Shown here piece by piece: positions 24,476 through 33,000 of a stretch of DNA of 64,000 nucleotides (its first letter is position 1; each line of letters opens with the position of its first letter). The stretch spans positions 39,459 through 103,458 of IMG/VR virus record IMGVR_UViG_3300032286_000926; one strand, written 5' to 3'. The DNA is from a virus. The notes beneath the pieces were generated by a model that saw nothing but the letters and a program-made list of their open reading frames with translations, did not search any database and was not told the DNA's origin. Made by a program: the position numbers and the translations under genes.

Positions 24476-25087
24476 GTGTCTAATACATTAATACGATTAA
24501 AATATTCAACCACAACTGGTAATACACCAAGTTCTCTAGCCAATGGAGAAATTGCTATCAATGGATTTGATGGTAAAATTTTCTATGCTGATCCTTCTGG
24601 TATTGTAAAACCTTTTGTGGCTGATGCTGGTCCATCCGGTTTAAATACAGAAATACAATTCAATGATGCCGGTACTATGGCCGGTTCTGCAAATTTAACC
24701 TTTAATAAAACATCTGGTCTATTAAGTGTTGAATCTGCAAAATCCAATTCTTATTATGATATTAAAAATGTAGTTCGTCAAATATCAGCAAATGTAACTA
24801 CCACATCGGTTGTACAAACTGTTTTGGTAAGCTTTTTAGCCAACAATTACGGTAGTGGAAAATTTTTAATTCAAGCCACCAGAGGTTCTTCTAGACAAGT
24901 AACAGAATTACTGGTAGTACATGATGGTACAAATGTTTATGCCACAGAATATGCAATTGTCAGAACAGGTAATAATTTATTTGATATAGAAGTAGATAAT
25001 TTAATGGGAATTATTGCAGTAACGGCCACAAGTACAAGTGCAAATTCAACCACATATAAGGTAATGTCAACACTACTTTCGGCATAA
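24476..25087 (+). CDS. Tail fibre/structural protein with phage-fibre N-terminus
   Basis: 203 aa, started at a GTG at 24476 with AAAGAAAG upstream. The start SNTLIRLKYSTTTGNTPSS resembles that of the 22233 fibre, followed by LANGEIAINGFDGKIFYAD, the N-terminal module common to tail fibres of T4-like environmental phages and also present in the 25337 protein. Residues about 60-90 are a TEIQFNDAGTMAGS module seen in many phage fibres. Residues 95-203 are a beta-sandwich-like end (SGKFLIQATRGSSRQVTEL). It probably forms a short fibre or a collar-like decoration. It lacks the GGTF ending of its neighbours. Two tandem late-promoter motifs follow, the first overlapping its stop codon. Confidence 0.72.
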   Translation: MSNTLIRLKYSTTTGNTPSSLANGEIAINGFDGKIFYADPSGIVKPFVADAGPSGLNTEIQFNDAGTMAGSANLTFNKTSGLLSVESAKSNSYYDIKNVVRQISANVTTTSVVQTVLVSFLANNYGSGKFLIQATRGSSRQVTELLVVHDGTNVYATEYAIVRTGNNLFDIEVDNLMGIIAVTATSTSANSTTYKVMSTLLSA

Positions 25088-25101
25088 ATAAGACATAAAT
25101 A
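25083..25101 (+). promoter_or_regulatory. Tandem T4-type late promoter motifs, 11 bp apart
   Basis: CATAAATA occurs at 25083-25090 and again at 25094-25101. Both are one base from consensus and start exactly 11 bp apart, close to one helical turn. They precede the ATG at 25140. The same 11-bp tandem arrangement is found before gp67 at 58046, which argues against chance. Confidence 0.7.
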
Positions 25102-25139
25102 AACAAAGTCCATTGGGGATAGAGAACCAAGGAAGGTAA

Positions 25140-25337
25140 ATGTCGAATAACAAAAAATTTGTCGCCAAAAATGGTGTACAAACTCAAAATATATTATTTG
25201 TTTCCACAGATGAAGCCAATAATTCCAACTTAACAGTATTGAATTCTGGAGATATTTCCATTGATGGTAATGTCCAACTAGATATTATTACTGCCAATGT
25301 CGTACAAGGTTCTCTAATTGACGGGGGTTCCTATTAA
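25140..25337 (+). CDS. Small structural protein (65 aa), GG-x-aromatic end
   Basis: 65 aa, started at an ATG with GGAAGG as ribosome site. The sequence reads as a single beta-module: KFVAKNGVQTQNILFVSTD, then LTVLNSGDISIDGNVQLDI, ending in LIDGGSY. The pattern KNGVQTQN...NSGDISIDGN resembles the repeated N-terminal modules of tail fibres that are otherwise part of longer chains. Here it stands alone. It overlaps the start of the beta-helix fibre by one base (TAATG) and may cap or anchor it. The ending belongs to the GG-aromatic group of this locus. The function is unknown. Confidence 0.7.
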   Translation: MSNNKKFVAKNGVQTQNILFVSTDEANNSNLTVLNSGDISIDGNVQLDIITANVVQGSLIDGGSY

Positions 25338-26668
25338 TGTCGGCAAATAATACAATCATTCACAAAAGGTCTAGTGTTGCAGGTAGAGTACCTGTTACAG
25401 CAAACCTTGCACTCGGTGAAATCGCAATTAATACCCATGACGGTAAGATGTTTGTACGTCGTGAAGAAGGTTCAAATAACTATATCGTCCAGATTGGTCC
25501 AGGTGCAGTCTCCAATGTTTATTATGTTGCGAAGAGTGGGTCAGACACAAACGATGGATTATCTCTCTCCAGCCCTTTCCTTACAATCAAAGCTGCCCTT
25601 GCCGTAGCGACTTCTGGCAGTACCGTATTTGTTAAAAGTGGTGATTATACCGAAGCAAATCCGGTAACAATACCGGCAGGTGTATCTGTTGTTGGTGATA
25701 ACCTAAGAACAGTATCGGTTCGGCCAGCAAACCCAACTTCTGATATTTTCTATATGAACAATAAGTGTTATGTTACAGGCATGACATTTCGAGACCATGT
25801 ATCTCCAGCTGCCGCAGTTGCTTTTAATCCTAATGGTTCTGCCGGTAACATTACAACAAGTCCATATGTTCAAAACTGTTCATCAATCACAACAACCGGT
25901 ACAGGTATGCGTATTGATGGTTCACACGTAACCGGTGGTATTCGTTCCATGGTTCTTGATGCCTTCACACAATTTAATGAAGGTGGTATTGGTGTTCACA
26001 TTTTAAATTCTGGTTATGCACAGTTGGTGAGTTTGTTTACTATTTGTTGTGATGATGCGGTATTGTGTGAATCTGGTGGCCAATGTTCTATTACCAACTC
26101 AAATAGTTCTTTTGGTACAAGAGGATTAGTTGCTCGAGGAAAAAGTTCATTATTGTTTACAGGTTATACAAATGGTGCCAATCCTGATTTATCAAGGTCT
26201 AATGTTGTTGTTGATGGATTGTCAACTAACATTCCAGCAGTTAATGATGCTTTGACAATAGATGGTGGCAATACATATTATACAATTACTGCAACAACAC
26301 CTTTGGTTGCAGGCCAAACATCTATTACTATTGCAGAAACATTACCAACAAATATTGCTGATAATACTCCTGTTCAGTTTTATCATAGAAGTTTTATTTC
26401 CGGTTCAGGACACACATTTGAATATGTTGGTTCTGGCAACACTTTAGCAAACGCATTACCACAATTTGGTGCTGTACCTATTCAAGAGAATCAAGTAGTT
26501 GAAACTGACGGTGGTAAAGTTTATTATTCAAGTACAGACCAATTTGGTAATTTCAATATTGGCGCAGAATTATTTTTCAATAGTGCAGACGGTGTAATCC
26601 AAGGACGCACTTTCAACCGCAGTTTATTTGCGGTTATGACCCCATACATATTAGCACTAGAAGGATAA
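25337..26668 (+). CDS. Tail fibre/spike with right-handed beta-helix domain
   Basis: 443 aa. Residues 1-50 are the fibre N-terminus with LALGEIAINTHDGKMFVRR. Residues about 65-245 read as a right-handed parallel beta-helix: VYYVAKSGSDTNDGLSLSS, then SPFLTIKAALAVATSGSTV, VFVKSGDYTEANPVTIPAG and short rungs with VTGMTFRDH and HVTGGIRSMVL. This DUF1565/pectate-lyase-like pattern is frequent in phage tail spikes that bind or cut polysaccharide. No catalytic residues can be assigned by eye. Residues 290-443 contain a strand-rich end with DALTIDGGNTYYTITATTP and a helix-poor tail. It is likely a surface-binding fibre. It lies between two small structural genes. Confidence 0.75.
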   Translation: MSANNTIIHKRSSVAGRVPVTANLALGEIAINTHDGKMFVRREEGSNNYIVQIGPGAVSNVYYVAKSGSDTNDGLSLSSPFLTIKAALAVATSGSTVFVKSGDYTEANPVTIPAGVSVVGDNLRTVSVRPANPTSDIFYMNNKCYVTGMTFRDHVSPAAAVAFNPNGSAGNITTSPYVQNCSSITTTGTGMRIDGSHVTGGIRSMVLDAFTQFNEGGIGVHILNSGYAQLVSLFTICCDDAVLCESGGQCSITNSNSSFGTRGLVARGKSSLLFTGYTNGANPDLSRSNVVVDGLSTNIPAVNDALTIDGGNTYYTITATTPLVAGQTSITIAETLPTNIADNTPVQFYHRSFISGSGHTFEYVGSGNTLANALPQFGAVPIQENQVVETDGGKVYYSSTDQFGNFNIGAELFFNSADGVIQGRTFNRSLFAVMTPYILALEG

Positions 26669-26674
26669 AAAGAA

Positions 26675-27010
26675 ATGGCAACCGGCGCACTTAATGCTTT
26701 TAAAACTGTTACCTCACAATTGACAACAGTTAACCAAATTATATACACGGCTCCTGATGGTTATACTGGAGTTGTTTTGATGGCACAAATTAGTAATGTC
26801 TCAAATGTTACATCAAACGCAACATTTATTTTGGATGACGGTTCTGCCAATACAGAACTATTGAAGGGTTTTGAAATACCACGAAACGATGCAATCTCAG
26901 CAACAGTAGGAAAATTAGTTATTGAAACGGGTAACTCAGTTCGTGGTTACGCTAGTGCAAATGGACAACTAAAGATGGTACTAAGCGTTTTGGAATCAGC
27001 TAATGAGTAA
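26675..27010 (+). CDS. Small beta-sandwich structural protein
   Basis: 111 aa. It has a strand pattern from residue 18 onward (NQIIYTAPDGYTGVVLMAQI, then NATFILDDGSANTELLKGF and GKLVIETGNSVRGYAS), consistent with one small jelly-roll or immunoglobulin-like fold. Short proteins of this layout are common between fibre genes in T4-like environmental phages, where a role in attaching fibres is suspected but unproven. The stop overlaps the start of the 2430-aa collagen-like fibre gene by 8 bp, which suggests paired production. AAAGAAA precedes its ATG. Confidence 0.7.
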   Translation: MATGALNAFKTVTSQLTTVNQIIYTAPDGYTGVVLMAQISNVSNVTSNATFILDDGSANTELLKGFEIPRNDAISATVGKLVIETGNSVRGYASANGQLKMVLSVLESANE

Positions 27011-30000
27011 CAATAGAATACACAGCGGTAAAACAAAAAAGATACCTTCAGCCAATGTAAGTGCTGAACGTTATGAATTTATATCTTTAGGTGAGACCGA
27101 ACCTGATTTAGGTGTGCCTGCTGGCAATTCTTATGTTTTATCTGCCAACACAAATGGTACAAGAGCTTGGGTTCATCCAACTGCTATTCAAGGTACTTCT
27201 GGTTACTCCGGATATTCTGGCACATCAGGTTATTCTGGTTACTCAGGTACTTCAGGTTGGTCTGGTATTTCTGGTTACTCTGGTTATTCTGGTACCTCAG
27301 GATATAGTGGCATATCAGGTTACTCAGGAATCTCCGGCTGGTCAGGTATTAGTGGATATTCTGGTTACTCAGGTATATCAGGATATTCCGGTTACTCAGG
27401 TATTAGTGGATATTCCGGTTACTCAGGAATATCCGGATATTCTGGCATTTCTGGTTACTCTGGTTATTCTGGTGTAACTCCCGAAACAACAACATACACG
27501 GCCAACTCAATTAGTCTTACCAATGGTGTTTATGTTTCTGGTAATGTTGGTAGTGTTCAAACATTCAATGATGGTAATCAATACATTTTAACTGACGGTA
27601 GTAATACTGGTCCAGCCTGGATTGTTGATGTTGGTTTTACTGGTGTTACATCATTCAATCAAGTTGACCTGAACATTCAGTACACGCAAAATTCTGGTCA
27701 TACAGTTTACATTCAACTTTATAATAATAACACAACAACTTGGGACAATATTGGAAGTTATAATGGTCTTTCTGGTTATGTACAATTTCAATTAGGTGTT
27801 ATTGACTATGCGGCCTACATTAATGCTGGTGCCGTATCAGTAAGATTGTATCATAGCAATACAGGTAATCCAGCACATCAATCAAATATTGATTATGTTG
27901 CGATTGTTGATTCTATTTCAGGTGGCCAAGGTCCTAGAGGACTTTCTGGTACTTCAGGTTATTCTGGTTACTCTGGTAAATCTGGTTACTCCGGATATTC
28001 CGGTCAAGCCGGTTCTGCGATTGCAATTAAAGGATCGGTTGCAACATTTACAAGTTTACCTTCAACAGGAAATAATGTTGGTGATATTTACTATGTTACA
28101 GATGTAGGTTCTTTATATGTTTGGAATGGCGCAAGTTGGGATTTGATTGGCCAAATTGCAGGTGCTTCTGGTATCTCAGGTTATTCTGGTTACTCAGGTA
28201 CTTCAGGTTGGTCTGGTATTTCTGGATATTCTGGTTACTCCGGTATTTCAGGTTGGTCTGGTACTTCTGGTTTTTCTGGTAAAGAAGGCCAATTTGGTGG
28301 CGCATCATTCTATAACATCTTTACAACAGGTACTCCAGCTGCCAACGGCCAAATTGCTTTAAATAATGCTAGTGTATCTTTAGCAACAACTTTAACATAT
28401 GACTTTGAAGATAGATTTAGCACCAACGCTTATAGTTTCATACAAACTATCGATGATTCAACATCGTCAATCAAAGGTTCCGTTAAAATTACGGAACAAG
28501 CTAATACATTAAACTTTGTAATTTATGCTATTACAGGTAATCACACTCATGGTGTTACATCTTTTGATATACCAGTTTCTTATCTTTCCGGTCCAACAAC
28601 AGGATTTGCAAATAATGCCAATGTAATAACATCATTCCTTGTAACCGGTGATAGAGGTGATTCTGGTACTTCTGGATTCTCTGGTATCTCCGGATATTCT
28701 GGTTACTCAGGAATCTCCGGTTGGTCTGGTAGATCCGGTTACTCAGGATATTCTGGTATTAGTGGTTACTCCGGTTATTCTGGTATAAGTGGTTGGTCTG
28801 GTATTAGTGGATACTCAGGTTATTCTGGTATTTCTGGTTGGTCTGGTATTTCTGGTTATTCCGGTTACTCCGGCATTTCAGGTTGGTCAGGTATTAGCGG
28901 TTACTCCGGTTATTCTGGAATCTCCGGCTGGTCTGGTATTTCTGGTTATTCCGGATATTCTGGTACTTCAGGCTGGTCTGGCATCTCCGGATATTCTGGT
29001 ACTTCAGGCTGGTCTGGTATAAGTGGTTACTCTGGTTACTCAGGTACTTCAGGCTGGTCTGGTATAAGTGGTTACTCCGGTTACTCAGGTATCTCAGGTT
29101 ATTCTGGTTACTCAGGAATCTCCGGATATTCTGGTTACTCAGGAATCTCCGGCTGGTCTGGTATCTCTGGTTACTCCGGTTATTCTGGTATAAGTGGTTG
29201 GTCTGGTATTAGTGGATACTCAGGTTATTCTGGTATATCAGGTTGGTCAGGTATTAGCGGTTACTCCGGTTACTCAGGCATAAGTGGTTGGTCTGGTATT
29301 TCTGGTTATTCTGGTTATTCTGGAATCTCCGGCTGGTCAGGAATCTCGGGATATTCTGGTTACTCCGGTTATTCTGGAGATTCTGGAATATCAGGTTACT
29401 CCGGATATTCTGGCAGATCCGGTTACTCAGGATATTCTGGTACTTCAGGCTGGTCTGGTATTAGCGGTTACTCCGGTTATTCTGGAATCTCCGGCTGGTC
29501 TGGTATTTCTGGATATTCCGGTTACTCAGGTATATCAGGTTGGTCAGGTATTAGTGGATACTCAGGTTATTCTGGTATCTCAGGTTGGTCAGGTATCTCT
29601 GGTTACTCCGGTTATTCTGGTACCTCAGGCTGGTCTGGTATTTCTGGTTACTCCGGTTATTCTGGTATCTCCGGCTGGTCTGGTATTTCTGGTTATTCCG
29701 GTTACTCAGGCATTTCTGGTTGGTCTGGCATTAGCGGTTACTCCGGTTACTCAGGCATTTCTGGTTGGTCAGGTATCTCTGGTTACTCAGGATATTCTGG
29801 TACCTCAGGCTGGTCTGGTATTTCTGGTTATTCTGGTTATAGTGGTACCTCAGGCTGGTCTGGTATTTCTGGTTACTCCGGTTATTCTGGTATAAGTGGT
29901 TGGTCTGGTATCTCAGGTTATTCTGGTTATTCTGGTATTTCTGGATATTCTGGTTACTCAGGAATCTCTGGCTGGTCTGGTATAAGTGGTTACTCCGGTT

Positions 30001-33000
30001 ATTCTGGTTACTCAGGTATAAGTGGTTGGTCTGGTATTAGTGGATATTCCGGTTATTCTGGTTACTCAGGTGCTTCTGGCCAATCAGGTTTCTCTGGTAA
30101 AGAAGGCCAATTTGGTGGTGCCTCATTCTATAATATATTTGTAACTGGTGCTCCGTCTGGCAATGGCCAAATTGCTTTAAACAATTCCAATTTATCTTTA
30201 GCAACAACATTATCTTACGATTTTGAAGATAGATTCAATTCAAATGTATTTTCATTCATACAAACTATTGATGATTCAACTTCATCAATCAAAGGTTCTG
30301 TTAAAATTACAGAACAAGCAAACAATATAAATTTTGTAATTTATGCTATTACTGGAACTTCAACACAACAAGCAAATGCTTTCATTATACCAGTTTCGTA
30401 TCTTTCTGGTGTAACAACACAATTTGCTATCAATTCAAATGTAATATCATCCTTCATCGTTACTGGTGATAAGGGTGATATTGGTACTTCAGGATACTCT
30501 GGTTATTCTGGTAAATCAGGTTACTCCGGTTATTCTGGAGATTCTGGAATATCAGGTTACTCCGGTTATTCTGGTAGATCCGGTTATTCGGGATATTCTG
30601 GTACCTCAGGCTGGTCAGGTATAAGTGGTTACTCCGGTTACTCTGGCATTTCTGGCTGGTCTGGTATTAGTGGTTATAGTGGATATTCTGGTATTTCAGG
30701 TTGGTCTGGTATTTCTGGATACTCAGGATATAGTGGCATTTCAGGTTGGTCTGGTATTAGTGGATACTCTGGTTACTCAGGTATTTCTGGCTGGTCTGGT
30801 ATTAGTGGATACTCTGGTTACTCAGGTATTTCTGGCTGGTCTGGCATTAGTGGTTATAGTGGATATTCTGGTACTTCAGGTTGGTCTGGTACTTCAGGTT
30901 ACTCAGGTTATAGTGGCACCTCTGGCTGGTCTGGTATTAGTGGATATTCTGGTTACTCCGGCATTTCAGGTTGGTCTGGTATCTCAGGTTATTCTGGTTA
31001 CTCAGGAATCTCCGGCTGGTCTGGTATCTCAGGTTACTCAGGATATTCTGGTACTTCAGGCTGGTCTGGTATTTCTGGTTACTCAGGATATTCTGGTTCT
31101 GGTATCTCAGGTTATTCTGGTTACTCAGGAATCTCCGGCTGGTCTGGTATTAGTGGATATTCTGGTTATTCTGGCATTTCTGGCTGGTCTGGTATTAGTG
31201 GATATTCTGGTTATTCTGGTATCTCAGGTTGGTCTGGCATTAGCGGTTACTCCGGTTATTCTGGAATCTCCGGCTGGTCAGGAATCTCAGGTTATTCTGG
31301 TTACTCAGGAATCTCCGGCTGGTCAGGCATTTCCGGATATTCTGGTTATTCTGGTACTTCAGGTTGGTCTGGTATTTCAGGTTATTCTGGTTATAGTGGT
31401 ATTTCAGGATTCTCAGCTTATTCTGGATATTCCGGTTACTCTGGCCGTTCTGGTTATAGTGGTTACTCTGGTTACTCTGGCCAAGATGGTGGTATGCTTA
31501 CACCAAGCACCTATGTTATGCGTGCCGTTAAAAACGGATCACCACAAACAATTACTTCTAATTCTGATACCGTTGTTACGCTTATAGATGATTTTGATCC
31601 ACAAGGTTGGTTTACATCTAATCAATTTAAACCTACAGTTGCTGGTTATTATAGCCTTAATGCAATGGTTTGGTGGAATGCTGCTTCTGTTACAAATAAC
31701 CAAACCAATATTCAATTTAGAAAAAATGGCAGTACGCAACTTGCAATTGACCAAACACAAACATTAACTGGTTCAGGTTATGCACAGTTATTAGCTACAA
31801 TAACTTATTTTAACGGTACAACTGATTATGTTGAAATTACAGCATACACCGGTAATACAACATCACAAGACATTAATGGTTCAACAAACGGTACATACTT
31901 TACTGCTTCGTTAATTGCGTATGGCCAATCAGGTTGGTCTGGTTATAGTGGATATTCCGGTTATTCTGGTTTGTCTGGTATTTCAGGTTATAGTGGATAT
32001 TCCGGTTCAGGTATTAGTGGTTACTCTGGATATTCTGGTTCAGGTATTAGTGGTTACTCTGGATATTCTGGTTCTGGTATAAGTGGTTATTCTGGTTACT
32101 CAGGAATATCAGGTTGGTCTGGTATTTCTGGTTACTCTGGTTATAGTGGACTTGGATACGCAGGATTAACTTCTTCATCAAATATTACGATTGGCACCGG
32201 TTCAAAAACATTCACAACAAATTTAACTGTTACTCAAACGGCATTTACTGTTGGTAATCGTGTAAGAATTACATACCCAACAAATCCAGTCAATTTCATG
32301 GAAGGTGTTATTACTGGATTTACCACCAATCAATTAGTAGTCAATGTGGACTACACAGGTGGTTCCGGATTATTAACATTATGGAATATTGTTGATGCTG
32401 GTGCAGTAGGAACTTCTGGTTACTCCGGTTATTCTGGTACCTCAGGTGCCTCAGGTATCTCAGGATATTCTGGTTACTCTGGTTCTGGTATTTCAGGATA
32501 TTCTGGTTACTCTGGTTCTGGTATTTCAGGATACTCTGGTTATTCTGGCTCAGGCATTAGTGGTTACTCCGGTTATTCTGGTTCTGGAGTTTCTGGATAT
32601 TCTGGTTATTCTGGTTCAGGAATTTCAGGATACTCCGGTTATTCTGGATCAGGTATCTCTGGTTACTCTGGATATTCCGGTTCAGGTATCTCTGGTTACT
32701 CCGGTTATTCTGGATCAGGCATCTCTGGTTACTCCGGTTACTCTGGTTCTGGTATCTCTGGTTATTCTGGTTATAGTGGTACTTCTGGTATCTCTGGCTA
32801 TTCTGGTTATAGTGGTACTTCTGGTTTCTCTGGTAAAGAAGGCCAGTTTGGTGGCGCATCATTCTACAATACTTTCAGCACAGGTACACCATCTGCCAAC
32901 GGACAAATTGCTTTAAATAACACAAACTTATCTTTAGCAACAACTTTAACATATGACTTTGAAGATAGATTTGGTTCTAATGCTTATAGCTTTATTCAAA

